From contig CM046338.1 in the NCBI GenBank assembly GCA_025403435.1, positions 18,203,399 through 18,267,398 on the forward strand: 64,000 nucleotides of DNA. The letters are read 5' to 3'. The notes below the pieces were generated by a model. That model was not told where the DNA came from, ran no database searches, and saw only the letters and a program-made list of their open reading frames with translations. The stretch is from Artocarpus heterophyllus (lineage: Eukaryota; Streptophyta; Magnoliopsida; Rosales; Moraceae). Below, piece after piece: positions 12,771 through 24,801 of this stretch (positions are counted from its first letter, which is position 1; every line of letters starts with the position of its first letter). A program made the translations under genes and the position numbers.

Positions 12771-12773
12771 TTA

Positions 12774-13341
12774 ATGTTCCACTTTAAACTCTCAAGATTT
12801 AGTCCGTGTCAAACACCCAAATGTGGCATTGTTCATCCATTGGAGAGTTATCTTTTGCAACAGGTCTGGACTTGTGTCAGTAACCCTTAGGTCTCCCATT
12901 ATTGACCATATGATATGACTAAGATAATATGGCCCTTTAATTGGACTTAAAAGTTAATCACAACTGCTTTTGGACTGATTAATGTAATGAAAAAAAAAAA
13001 TTGTTTGAGAAAACTTCAAAAAAGGGCCTACAAGTTACAATTTTTTTTTTTTTACATTTTACAATATGCATGGAACACATCAATGAGTCAGTAACAACAC
13101 AGAAGCTGAATAACAAAGAATATGGTAAATTTACTAATAGATATGAAGAACATAGAAATTTTACTTTCCTAATCCAAGTTTTGAAAAAAGAAAATAAAAT
13201 AAAATAAACAAAGAACAAAAAACAGCATACATGTTTTACTTGACAAGGTTCCTAAGAATACTTGCAATGATAATTGGTCAAATAGTGAAGGTATTTTGCA
13301 CCAAAAAAAAAAAAGAAAAGGAATACACTGCTATTGCCAGT
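12774..13341. other. spacer downstream of the B3-like gene
   Basis: AT-rich with poly(T) near 13030. The part closest to 13341 should hold the 3' UTR of the minus-strand B3-like gene. No coding content was recognised. Confidence 0.45.
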
Positions 13342-13950
13342 TTAAAATCTAAAGTTGAGCAAGTCCAATCTTGGCACATATAAAACTGAAAATTCTAATC
13401 TATCAACAGCTTTACAACCTGACCACCTAAATCCAATCTCTTGACCATAACTGAGACTCCTTTTCTTTGCAACATATCTGAATGGCTCAATGGAATAAGC
13501 AAACTCCTTCCTTCTCTTTTCCAGACTATAACAAGCCACTTCCTCCATCATTGTTTGACTAAAAAAGGAGGAAGAAGAAGAAGTAGAAGACTTTTTCTTT
13601 CTTATAACCCTCTCATCAAGAAAAGGTATTGGCTCAAACCAAAAAGACTCTTTCTTTACCAACTTTACCTTATAGGTTTCTCCAGTGTCTACATCATGGA
13701 TTGACAAGTCAATAGGAATCCAAGCTTCCAACACTTTCCGGTTAGCCTCGCCTATGTTCTCCAAAATGTGCTCTTCAAGTGCTTCCGAATGCGAAATCTT
13801 GAGGCTGTCCCATCTGATATGATCGGTTGTGAGTTTTATCCTGAATGGCCAAGTGTTTCCACAACCTGGGGCAGTGCTGCCTAGTTCTCTTCCCATGTTA
13901 CTACTCCTACTTTCTTCGGCAGCATTTCGATCCTTCCACGGTTTCTGCAT
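13342..13950 (-). CDS. B3-domain-like protein, probable DNA-binding
   Basis: Single-exon frame of 202 residues on the minus strand. The N-terminal 50 residues are polar. The segment WPFRIKLTTDHIRWDSLKIS through KKRSLSYGQEIGFRWSG and LEFSVLYVP has the order of the plant B3 fold in the At1g05920/At2g24670 type: an 'I(K)KKLT.SD' start, a central hydrophobic 'V.DVDT' strand, and the closing 'GDEIG..W......F.FSVL' strand. This assignment rests on pattern resemblance only. B3 proteins of this group bind DNA in the nucleus; a target cannot be named. An insertion with a serine run (about residues 120-130) interrupts the domain, which is unusual. The frame is free of lesions, and a TATA box lies 73-80 bp upstream of the start codon. 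Confidence 0.6.
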   Translation of the reverse strand: MQKPWKDRNAAEESRSSNMGRELGSTAPGCGNTWPFRIKLTTDHIRWDSLKISHSEALEEHILENIGEANRKVLEAWIPIDLSIHDVDTGETYKVKLVKKESFWFEPIPFLDERVIRKKKSSTSSSSSFFSQTMMEEVACYSLEKRRKEFAYSIEPFRYVAKKRSLSYGQEIGFRWSGCKAVDRLEFSVLYVPRLDLLNFRF

Positions 13951-14022
13951 CGCGAAAATTAATTAGAGAGTGAACTGGGGCATCAGAGTATGAAAATTTT
14001 CAACAGAATGGCTTGTGTTTGG

Positions 14023-14030
14023 CTTTTATA
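14023..14030 (-). promoter_or_regulatory. TATA box of the B3-like gene
   Basis: TATAAAAG on the minus strand, 73-80 bp upstream of the ATG at 13950. It predicts transcription starting near 13995 with a 5' UTR of roughly 45 nt. Confidence 0.6.
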
Positions 14031-14640
14031 GTAGAGAATGGAGGGCTTGCTTTGTGTCCATCGTCATTCATCACAAGGCATTTTGTTTCTAGTTTTGCTT
14101 CAACAGGTAACGTCTGTATAGTATTACTATTTTTGACCATTCGTATTGATCATTTTTCTTTTTTTGACCTTATTATTATTATTATTGTAAATATTTCTTA
14201 AGTGGGTTTCCATAATTTTCCACTAATCCAGTAGCATATTTGTCGTTTGACCATCATAACAATAGCACTATAGTTAATATCTCTGGTTGCATACAGCTAA
14301 TATATCATCCTATGCAGTGCCTTCCTCAGAATTTTGATATAATCTTTGATTAAAGAAGCACTAATTGCACATGGGAAATTTTAAAGGACCAATTGAAGCA
14401 CTATATATCTTTATTCAACCTAAATTTCTATAGTTTGACGCAAATAGTGCTTTTTTCACTAATTAATATAAATTAGCTTGCCGCGTTTGAATTTGTCGGC
14501 CAAAAATTATTATTGGATTAAACATGGCAAGTTTATTTTCGTCCTTCTGTAATTCTTTGTCCCATCATAGAAGACAACAATGTGCTTCTTTGGCGGTCTA
14601 CATTCACAGTATTCTTCCAAAAAGAAGAGCTATGGTTGAC

Positions 14641-14663
14641 ATATATATATATATATATATATA
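14641..14663. repeat. (AT)n microsatellite
   Basis: About eleven uninterrupted AT units. Confidence 0.9.
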
Positions 14664-14959
14664 ATCTGTCTGTATGTATTAATCGTCATGACTATCTTTC
14701 TATATATGTGACATTTTGCATTTGACACATGCTGTAACTCTTAAATGTTTTATCTCTTGCATAATAGTCAACTTGCCACTCGTCAAATCTGTTCTGCAAC
14801 TGTCGCCTTTCAATGTGGCTTAAGTTACTCAAAGGGAGATTTTTAAAAATGGATTTAAGAATTTTTTTTTTTGGATAAATGACCTTTTTTTTTCAGCAAA
14901 AAAAAAAGCATTTTGAAAAAAATTAAAATAATTTTTATGTCTAAAAAGTTAATTTTTAA

Positions 14960-15165
14960 GTGTGAAAAAAAAAGAGGTCATTTTCCCAATTGAATTTTTC
15001 TTTTCACCCTTTTGTCAAATTTTCCCCCCAATCAAAACTCAAGGGTCCTTCTGTGAGTATGTACGGGGCATTTTGAAATATACCCATGGATGGTTTGAAA
15101 AAAGAGCCAAAAAAAAATTCTAATTGAAGAAATGACCTCTTTTTTTTTATACAAAAAAACATGTT
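14960..15165. repeat. inverted repeat with poly(A)/poly(T) arms
   Basis: Left arm gtgaaaaaaaaagaggtcat then tttcccaattgaat; right arm attctaattgaag then aaatgacctctttttttt. The arms are near-complementary and about 120 bp apart, giving a hairpin-forming, MITE-like structure. Weaker copies of the poly(A/T) and 'gacc' words continue on both sides (14880-15330). Confidence 0.5.
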
Positions 15166-16188
15166 TTTTTAGATAGATAAATTATCTTAGTTTTTTTCAT
15201 AAAAAAGACAAAAATAACTGTAACGATGAGAGAAACCTCAACAGAGTGAAAAGAAAAAAAACTGGAGCAGTTTTTATGTCCAAAAAACATGTTTTTTTGC
15301 ATCAGAAAACTGCCTAAAAAAAAAATTATTTGCCCAAAAGGACTTTTTCTTAAAGTTATTTATCAAAATGCCCCTTGATAGTCCATGTTTTTATGCTATT
15401 AAATCTGATCATCTTTTTTTCTTTTTTTTCTGCAGATCTTATGCCTAGAATATAAATCCCTACCGGTAAGTACCGGAGAAATCTCCCAAACTTTCAACCT
15501 AAAATTTCTCTGTACTAAGTTTGAAGGTAAAGAATAAAAGCAAACTAGAAAGAATATTTGAAAAAAAAAATGTAATATAAAATCTTTTGTTAGATTTAAA
15601 GAATCTTAGATACGTTTGGCAATAAAGAACAGGTTTTTCTCTTTTGTCCTGTTTGGCTTTTTACTAAACCTATGAAATCATCCCCTAGCACTTATGCCTA
15701 CTGGAGGTAGTGTGATATTGTATGCTAACAAAATCTGAAGTACACACGAGTTTGGTCCATGCTTCATCCCGAAAGGCCTCATACTATTGAAAGACGGTGA
15801 ACTTACTTTAATCTATCTTGCCACTTCTTATTCTCTCGATTGGGTTTATTACTTCCTTGGGAAATATCTAATTATATAATGAGATCTTTGACTTTAAGGT
15901 CAAATTTAAAGCATAGCTGGCTTTTGGGTAGATTGTGGTTTACTCCAAAAAAAAATAAAAAAAATGAAGTATTAGATTGGTGCTTTTCAGAGATGGTAGA
16001 TAAATTGGGAAGTGTTTTAGTGCAAATAGACAACCAACCTGGAAAAGTACTAGATTGTTGTTTGTAACAAAAAGTAGAGATACTACACGTTACATGGGAA
16101 TTTTGTGATATTAACAGAGGCAAATTTAAGCTTACAAAGCATAACCACCAAAAACCCAACTCTAATTTCTAATAAAAGCAAACATTCT

Positions 16189-18961
16189 TCAAACATTACA
16201 TCTCTTCAGTTGTTTCATAAGCTTAAGCTTACACATTTGCAGATCATTGAGTTGAGCCTTCATGGTCTCAACCTCCTTTGTCATCTCCTTTATTTCCTTT
16301 TGAGATTTTATCCATCCCTTCTCTAGGCTTTTATTGGTTGCCCTTAGAATTGCCTGAGCTGTTGACTTCGTTCTTTGGAACACCGATACCGCGGTTGTCT
16401 TTGACCTTATTGTGTTAACTTGCTCAAGAAGATTAAACCTTGTTGCAACCTTCAATGGCAAGCAGTTGTTCTTCATTACATGCTCCCTAGCTTCCTGTGA
16501 CAGTCTATGGTATTCCAGAAATTTGCATAAGCTTGTCCTTTCTTCTTCTGTTAAAGTAGGGTGTGCCTGCAAAATTGAAAACAAAAAGAAAAAAAAAACA
16601 AATAAAACAGTTTTAAAAAAGTGCTTTAAAGCTTGCAAAGCTTGCAACAAGATAAGGATAACATCTAATTCATATATATGCAATTCGTGTCAGTCCATAA
16701 CTTATGAACTCATTTCATAAATTAGGTCTGATATCAGTTATGAAGTCCAGTTATTTATCCGCACTGCCTTTCTGTCTAAGCTAGGCTAAAGTCTTTTTAC
16801 AGACAAAAAAAAATATGTCAATACCTTGAGAAACATGTCCGTGGCTCCGTAAAGGTTGTCATCGCAATACCGAGCATCTTTTGGTAGTACTTTTGCAAGT
16901 GACTGGAAACTCTTCACCTTAAGTTTCTCATCTCTTGCAATTAGTGTAAGATAGCCATCCACCAACCTTCCAATAGAAAATATTTTTGGTCTGAGGTTGC
17001 TTGAAGCTAAAGAAACATAAACTTCCACCACCCTGCTAACAATGCCAGCATCATACACACTGTTGTCGTCTCCGTAATTCTTAACCAAGAGATCTGAAAC
17101 GCGACATTGCTCCAACATGCACGCAATTCTCTGATCAAGTGTCTCCAACAAAATGGAATTGATTTGCATCGCCAACCCCACCTTGAGAAGGTGAAGTAGA
17201 AAATTGCAAGTGACTGAGTTCTTCTCTGTTGGAAGTACTCGAATCAAACACTCTGTTGTAACTCTTTGTAATTGGTGGGTCATGTTTTTGGGATCCAGAG
17301 TGTCGAGCTTGAAAGTGATCTTGGAGAGCCATTTAGTGGTCCAGTGAGCAATACATGACCCAACAAGGTTTGGTCTCATTCCTTTACTTTTCATGGATTG
17401 GATCACTTCAATGAAGTGATCTATTCTAAGGAACGAAACATCTGCAAACCACCAATTGTCAGCTTCCTTCTCAACTTTTGACTTCTCTTCTCCAGGACTG
17501 AAGTCTTTAAGGTTTGTGCAGGCCTTCAAAGCAATGGATTCCGAGCACCTCTTCAGGATCTGCAGCTCTTTGGCCCATGGAGAAATGGCCTCGCAGCTTT
17601 TCAAGATTCGGAATGTGTCTTTCCACGATGAAAATATTAAAAAGCTCAGAAATGCCTCAGATTTGGATATGAGGTTTCCTTGTTCAAGATCATCACTCAT
17701 TTCCAAGAAATAAGCAGCGCAATATAGTGGAGCAATGTTGGAAGATGTAAGATCAACCTTCCAACCATAACAGAATCTGACCACCAACTCGAAAGCTTTG
17801 GCTCCTCCTGGAAGATTGTCTATTTGGATCTTGAGGCTGGTGTCTCTTCCTCCATTGCTTTTCTCAAATACCATTCTGTTCAAATATCCACTCCTTGATA
17901 CCATTGGAAGCTGAGGGGGAAAAAAGGAAGAAAGAAGATGATATATCCCAATTTCAAGAATGTAAAAACTGGAATCTTATTCAGCTTAGGCAATTGGAAA
18001 GTCTAAACAAGACACTATATAATTGGTGAGAATAACGTTATAAGATTTCGCTTAAGTAGTCAGATATTGTTGTTAGAGTATCCCATCTTTGAGGATCAAT
18101 CGAAATTCTCAGACAAGTTTCGCATAAAGCAAATGCAATACAGCTCCTTCGACATTAGCATGCAGAAGAAATACTTGGGATATAATCTCATGCCACTGAG
18201 ATGCTAATAGAAAATAATATGCTACTAATTGGTTCTTAGATTTCAAATTTTCAATCCTTGCTGTTTTTAAATCTCTTTTCTAAAGATTATAACCGATGTC
18301 ATACTAATTTCAGCGCTAGACTTGTGTTTTCTCCAAAAGCCAGAAAAGTCTGCCCTCCGAATCTTGCTAAATATATCAGCAGATGAAACTTTTGTTTCAA
18401 ATCTAAATGCTAAATTCTATTAAAGTAATCTCCCCAGGTTTCTTTCACACACACATCTATGTATGCATGCGTGTGTATATCAATAAACCTAAGGATTCAT
18501 GCTAGTCAGATTTACAATTTATGTCTTACAAAGACTCATGATTCTAGTTCAATTTCAATAAGAACAGATTTTTCTCTTTTTAGCTCACCTTGTGCAAATG
18601 AAAGTTAGTGCCTCCAACTTGTATAATCAAATCACTTGCAGCTGTTGACCGAACAACCCTGCATTAGATAAACACGATGACTATTAGCCAGACAAAGAAA
18701 CATCTCATTACTCTAAAAGAGCATCATCATTATACTTGAAGAAAAAATAATACAAAAAAAAAAAGATGGAGATGGAATGAATTACCAGTTATGGTCTTTT
18801 TTCTCCAAAGTTTTGGCAACCATGGCGACACCACTTGGAACAACGACACACTGGTTATGCTTCACGCCGGATACTGACCCTTGATCAAGACTTTCTCGCC
18901 CTACACTTTTCTTTCTATTCGTAGACTTGACAAACCTCAAGAACACAAACTTGCTATACAT
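16189..18961 (-). CDS. BTB/POZ-NPH3 family protein (NRL)
   Basis: Four exons on the minus strand: 18786-18961, 18589-18658, 16825-17910 and 16189-16566. They total 1710 nt, giving 569 residues. A BTB domain starts near residue 67 (SDLIIQVGGTNFHLHK, then MVSRSGYLNRM, ending in FCYGWKVDL and YFLEMSDD). An NPH3 domain follows, with NWWFADVSFLRIDHFIEVIQ, RVLPTEKNS, MLEQCRVSDLLVKNY and DGYLTLIARDEKLKVKSF. The C-terminus has a coiled coil (about residues 530-565, EIKEMTKEVETMKAQL). NPH3/RPT2-like proteins act as CUL3 substrate adaptors or scaffolds at the plasma membrane, often downstream of phototropins. This one recalls At5g48130, from memory. The start at 18961 was chosen over more upstream ATGs because a TATA box at 19035-19042 puts transcription downstream of them. 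No lesions. Confidence 0.88.
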
Positions 18962-19034
18962 TTTCCCCTCAAAGTTTGCACAACGCGTCTTCTGTAGGCC
19001 ACAAGAAAGTGTGTGCATCATCAAGAGATATGTA

Positions 19035-19042
19035 TTTATATA
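19035..19042 (-). promoter_or_regulatory. TATA box of the NPH3-like gene
   Basis: TATATAAA on the minus strand, about 75 bp upstream of the chosen ATG. It predicts a start of transcription near 19008 and a 5' UTR of about 45 nt, and argues against the two ATGs at about 19015-19021 as start codons. Confidence 0.6.
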
Positions 19043-19978
19043 GGAGTTGTGTTTGGTGCTCAACTTCAGGAACTCAAAATTATTGGATAGCTATAAATAA
19101 GCAGCCACCATATTGCCCATTATCTCCTTTTTGAGAGCCCTTTTTCTTGGTATTTGGAAGTAGTTAGGCCATAAATATGGTTGGTTGCCTTTTACCATCT
19201 CCTGTAGTTTTTAAGCATAGAGGTGTAGACCAGGGACAGATTGGAGCCAACACAATGACAATCTATGCCGCAAAATCTAGACCACCACTACAACTACAAG
19301 GAAAGGAAGAGACCAACCGCCCATAATCCATATCCTGCAATTGTCATCTCTCTTATTGCTGAAAGAGAAGTTCTCTTAATGGATAAAAAAGACATTCTTG
19401 AATTTTGCATGGTCCTAAGTTGTTTGGTTTTGCTTTTTTCTCTTTTTTTTTTTTTCTCTTTCTCTTGTGGGGAAGCCAATCGTTATCCTTGATGACCACT
19501 TTTTCTGTTCTTGGTTTCTAGTCAAGAAATTCCCTCCAATGGAATAAACACTGTCGTGTCCAAATTTTCAGAGACCAAAACTCTAGAAAAAACTCAGTAG
19601 TAGTGGCTAGGCTTAATTGGGGTTTCTCTTTCAACTAAAGGGAGAGTCATTATGTATATGTTCTCTTTTTTTGCTCTTTTTCTTTTCAGTCAAATAGGTT
19701 GTAATGTGAACAAGAATTAACGTTTTAAGGACGATTGACCTGAAATTAGACACTCAAAAGAGGACAGTTAACTGTGCAGCTAAAGAAAGGAATAAAACTT
19801 CCAAAATAACTAGAGTGGAGAAAAGCTGAGGTGCATACATGTAGGCCTACTTGGGACTATTTTTCCAATCAGCCATAATTCATGTGTGCTATTTTTGCTG
19901 TTTGAGATGAATTATACATACTAGACAAAATATATTCAAGGATAATAAGCCAGCAATAAATTATAATAACACAAAAAG

Positions 19979-20003
19979 GGGGGAGAGAGAGAGAGAGAGA
20001 GGA
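19979..20003. repeat. (GA)n microsatellite
   Basis: Nine to ten GA units in a ggggggaga...ggag context. Confidence 0.85.
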
Positions 20004-20796
20004 GTTATATGATGGATGTGTGAACTTTGCTTTTTGGGATGAATTACAACCTAGCCAATATTTAAAGATAGTAAATGAGCAATTAGATAATCTTCAATTG
20101 CTATATTTGGCACTAAAGATGTTAAAATGATGTATTTGATACATAATTCTATCTGTGCTCCAACTTAATGCTATTTTAAATAATATATCTACTTTTTGTT
20201 ATAATCATAGAGCTTTGAAAGTTATTATAATATATACTTTTAATTACAAAATTATTTCAAAATGTTAATGTTGTAATGATTAAATAAAAAAATAAATACA
20301 TCAATCGATAGTAATCAAATACCAAACTTTGGTATCAAATATAGCATACGTCAGATTTAACACCAATAATAGCATTACATTTTAGAGAAATTTTCATCCT
20401 CAAATACTAAAGTAGAAAAAAAGGATTTGCATGGTATCGGAGATGCTTAAGGCAAAAGAGGAGGGCTATATCATTCACGTGTGCTAACTTTGCTTTTTGG
20501 GATAGACAGAATATCTGAGGGTAACAAAACCAGCAATAATAACTCAGGAGGAAATAGTTGACTAGTGAGCTATTGAACGGAACAGCAATGAAACACTAGA
20601 ATAATGTTTTAAAAGCACCTCATAAGTGATGGTCATGTAGTAGTACTTAAAAACTTTTTTCAAGGCTAACCTAACAATTATACTCTGCAGCTAGGCCCCA
20701 TGAAAGGGAGAGCTGATATACCACTTGTTTAAGGTCTAGGTTTTTTCTTCTTTATTTTATTTTATTTATTATGATTATTATTATTAGTATTTTTTC

Positions 20797-20829
20797 CTCT
20801 TTCTCTCTCTCGCTCTCTCTCTCTCTTTT

Positions 20830-20860
<31 letters not shown>
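20797..20860. repeat. (CT)n followed by a 30-nt T run and (TG)n
   Basis: Compound simple repeat: CT units with one cg interruption, about 30 consecutive T, then four to five TG units. Confidence 0.9.
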
Positions 20861-20949
20861 GAGAGAAGTGGCCTGTCCTCATTTTGCAGGCTTTATTATT
20901 CATTGTCAAATGAATGCATATTATGTTTTGTACACTGAGGTAGGTGGTC

Positions 20950-20956
<7 letters not shown>

Positions 20957-20982
<26 letters not shown>
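20957..20982. repeat. (AT)n microsatellite
   Basis: Thirteen AT units followed by a T run. Confidence 0.9.
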
Positions 20983-20996
<14 letters not shown>

Positions 20997-22879
20997 GAAT
21001 TAGTCATCTTATAGTTATTGGAACTGAAATTACTCAAGTAGGGCGGTCCAAGTTCGTTTTTCATCATCCCCTTAAAAAGAAAGTTCGTTTTTCTCAAATA
21101 ACCCACTTTATAGCATGATGATTTTGGTTGGAAATAGAAAACGGTAAAGGATAATACTCAAGTCAAAGTGAATTAGGATTTTTTTTTTTTTTAAGCGGAT
21201 TTGTGGGCAAAAGAGGGAGTTATTGTGAACTTAAAAGTCTTAGATTTTCTAACACAAGTGTATCTATTGTTAACAAGCAGTATAATAATGAGAAGAGTAT
21301 CATCCACATGTTTATTAATTATCGAAATTAATTTAACCCAAATTTTTATTTGAACAATGAAAAGGAGATTTATAATTAAGAAAAAGAAAGAAAAGAAAAA
21401 TAAAATAAAATAAACAAACGAAACCAAAATAAGCACAAGAAAATATAGAAGAAAATAAAGGCGCATACAAGATAGGCATATAAGAACTCAATATATTAAA
21501 ACTATAAGGTTACCAATTTTACGTGGGTTAATCCTGTGCGAATTCTCTAGTTCAATTAATTAATGTCTATTCCTATGCTGTTAGTGAATTTCTTTAGATT
21601 AATTACTAATCTTTCTCAAACATTAACAATCATTTTTTAATAAGCAAACTCTTACATCTTTGTGAAAATTTTGAACCCATCAAAAGTTATTAAGAACAAG
21701 AAATTTATAAATAGTACAGAAATTTTATAGATTTCTCTATTTTATGATAATCTCATGGTATTTCAATTATCACGTATTTAATTATCATCTTTCCGTCTCA
21801 AATTAAATTCCAAAACATGTAATAATTGTTGATTAGCCTGTCATAAGCATTGAGCACAAATATAAATACTCAGCATATTATAGAATAAAATATAAAAACT
21901 CGTTGAAAGTAAAAAAAATTCAAATATTCATAATTCGGCTACATCGTACCCCTAGAAAATAACAATTAGTTCATGACTAGATTAAAGGAAATCGTAAACA
22001 TAGTCTTGAACATGAATTAAGGAGATGAAAAAGAAATAGGGTTTAGAGTGGAATTGAAGCTTCTCTGTCTCTAGATGGTGTCGTCTTTTTCTTCTTCGAA
22101 ACGAGTTCTCTCTTTACTTGCTTTCAACCAGCCAAGAATCCTCCAAAAAGAGTCCTATTTTTACCCTAGGAGATCCTAATGGGTAATTTTAGCAGAAAAT
22201 TCGAAATTATTAGAGTCCTCCAAACTCCCAAGCCCTGCTCCAAGTTTTTGAGAATTTTCCTAAGTTGTGGCTATAGATTCCCACGGCCTAGGCACTCATG
22301 CGCTGTTCCTTGTATCCTTGAACTGAATTTGCCAATTGCTTCAAAAGAATTAAAAGCTCCAATAATTTCATTTTCTACAAAATAAACATAAATGGCTAAA
22401 GATAACACAAAGCACTCTCAAAACTTATTTCTTATCTCTATTTAAAGAATAATAAATCCTATAAGGGATAGTTATTAAAGTATACCCAAAGAGTACAGAT
22501 AAACTTTTTAGCAACCTTCATTATCTTTTGAGTATTTTTTACTCCTACTGAAGAATTATGATGTAGGCTTTTTGAAAGAATATTATGATGTAAATATAAC
22601 ATGATGGTGTTAGGTTCTTACTTGTTAGAAATGACTAATTTATCTAATGAGAAAAAGAGAGAGAGAGCAAAAAAAAAGTGAAATAAAAAAAATAAGCTAA
22701 CCAAAAACCAGAGAGAGGAATGATTAATGTTGCATGAATTTCACATAAAAAACCTATCTCTTACTTTAAATATTTTAGGTTTTCTTGAGTGGGCTTGAGT
22801 GGTGTAGCCCCCTCCCTTTATAGGTATAGTCGAGTACTGCCTTCTGGACTGTGAGAGACGAAAATGATTTATTTGATAT

Positions 22880-23620
22880 TATGAATGACCTGTTATAGAG
22901 GAACCATTTCCTTCTTGGGCTAAGTGGGTTATGGAGATCAGCCCAAGCATAAGGTAAAAGGACACATTGTTTACGTCAAGATAGGTGGTGGTTGGTGGAG
23001 ATTGTGCTAGCGATATCTTGTTGAAGGTGTTGTTGCTCGTGAAGGTGGAGGCCAAGGCTGAACAAGGGCAGATGGGTTTGAGGTTGAATGGTCCACAAAA
23101 TGGCCAGAGATCCACCAATGGAGAAGGGTGGCGAAAGCGGGGAAACCTGGTCCATGCCGGGTTTGAAGTTGGTGGCAACGGCTAGGCGTGTGTTGGAGTT
23201 GTGGCTGATGAAGACCGGCTTTCGTACTTCGTATCTGAGGTTGTGGGTCTCTATTTCAGATATAAATAGACGGGGTCATCGGAAGTCCGACTGCATTACA
23301 GATCATAGGGAGCTAGCTTGGAGGCGGTGACGGCGGTTTTACTTTTGCCGAGGATTGATTTTCTATTTTTCTTGCTTTTTATTTGAATTTTGTGTTTGTT
23401 TACTTAGAATAATTGCGATGGGATCTCTGTTTCATCCGTATGGTGTGTTGTTTGGGTGCATTGGCACTTTTGCTGTAATAAAGAAAATGGTCTCCCCATT
23501 TTCTGTTTTAGTCTGTTTATCACACTTGCTTGTTATTAACATAAGGTGTGATGTTCAACTGGACCTTAGTTTAGACCATGTCATTTGTGTCTTCAACGAA
23601 GGGTCTGACTTCGATTGACT
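22880..23620. other. G-rich island with overlapping short open frames
   Basis: Base composition jumps from AT-rich to GGT/GGA-rich (ggtggtggttggtgg, ggtgacggcggt). Three plus-strand frames overlap (22985-23185, 23088-23330, 23355-23618) and one runs antisense (22879-23178). None shows a domain. It may be a captured gene fragment or transposon interior. Confidence 0.3.
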
Positions 23621-24448
23621 TGTTTAATCCATTGACTATTGCGATACTTTGTAACGACTCTAGTCGATCTTTAACTCATTGGTCGAGTAGGAATTTTTCC
23701 TTTGGGTCTCCCTAGTTGAAAATTATCTATATACTTCCATACTAGTAGTTTCTCCTTTTAAGTTTGTAATCTTAATATTTTTGGTATAAATGAAGTTTTC
23801 ATAACAAAATAAAATAAATAAATAAATAATAATAGCGAGAGGAACTTATTTTTTCCCCAAAAGAGAACAAGGAAAATGAAAAAAAAAAAAAACTCGTAGA
23901 AGAGAAAAAAAAATTTATTAGAAGAAACAAAGAGTAATTTTTATTTTTGGCCTCAAAAGATTTAGGGTCGTTTCATTTTGACCCATGACACTTAAAATAA
24001 TACAAATTTGATACTCGATTTTTACCAGCCAATTACTCTCTGTAGTGTTTGATAAAAATATTTTTACGTGGTAAATCTCTTTTTTATTAGCCAATTACTC
24101 TCTGTAGTGTTTGGTAAAAGTTTTAATCTATGACACTAACAATTATTCTTTTCTAAATGTTAAATTTCTGACAATCTGAACTCATGGAACGCGCGTGATA
24201 TGCAAGTAACATGTTAGATCATAAAAAAGCTCCTATTTCACTTATAGGAAGAGAAATTCAAGATTTGAAAAAACCTTATTAAACTCTAAGTTTAGGTTTA
24301 TCATGTCCGTTTCAATGTTAAACATTAGACAATTTTATTGTCAATAACTTTACCCCAAGTCAAATATATCTCATATGCATAAATTGTGATAAATTTACAT
24401 TTGAGAGATCAACGATTGTTAGGATTACGTATTGAAACTTCAAAGTTA

Positions 24449-24612
24449 AAAGGGTGTTTGGCTAAGGGTGGTATGAACCACAAACTTAGTTATAAACACT
24501 ATAAAACTCTCAAATGTTACAATAAAAAAATTATTACAATATAAAATTTTTACATATTACAATAAAAATAATTCTCATAAATAATTTTTAACACTAGTCA
24601 AACATCTTATAA
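24449..24612. repeat. dispersed short AT-rich repeat, copy 3 (MITE-like)
   Basis: The best-preserved copy. The left end ggtgtttggctaag and the right end, read in reverse complement, agatgtttgactagtg, form imperfect terminal inverted repeats. Between them lie ataaaactctcaaatgttac and ttacaatataaaattttt. The size of about 165 bp and lack of coding content fit a small MITE. Confidence 0.55.
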
Positions 24613-24801
24613 ATTTGTGCCATTTAAAATGTTAAGCTCTAAGGTAGGTCCATCCTAATTCCGCAGGGGTCAAAAATAATTAAAAAAAGCAGACAAACAT
24701 CGAGGAAACAATAGCGTAGATGCTCACTGCCCGCTCGGCTCTCTCAAACGGTCACTTTTCTTCTTTCTTCTTCTTCATTGGAGAAGAGCGCCAGGGGAAC
24801 A

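Larger units (their letters stand above)
14031..16188. other. AT-rich intergenic region
   Basis: Holds an (AT)n tract, an inverted-repeat block near 14.95-15.17 kb and otherwise AT-rich sequence. Frames around 15840-16159 are antisense or spacer noise next to the NPH3 gene stop. Confidence 0.5.
19043..24801. other. long AT-rich intergenic region, no gene recognised
   Basis: About 5.7 kb. It contains GA and CT/T microsatellites, (AT)n, a possible degraded LTR-like tract (about 21480-22400), a G-rich island with short frames (about 22880-23620), a dispersed repeat copy and the promoter of the membrane-protein gene at its right end. None of the short frames (for example 22985-23185, 23088-23330, 23355-23618) has recognisable domains. 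Confidence 0.5.
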
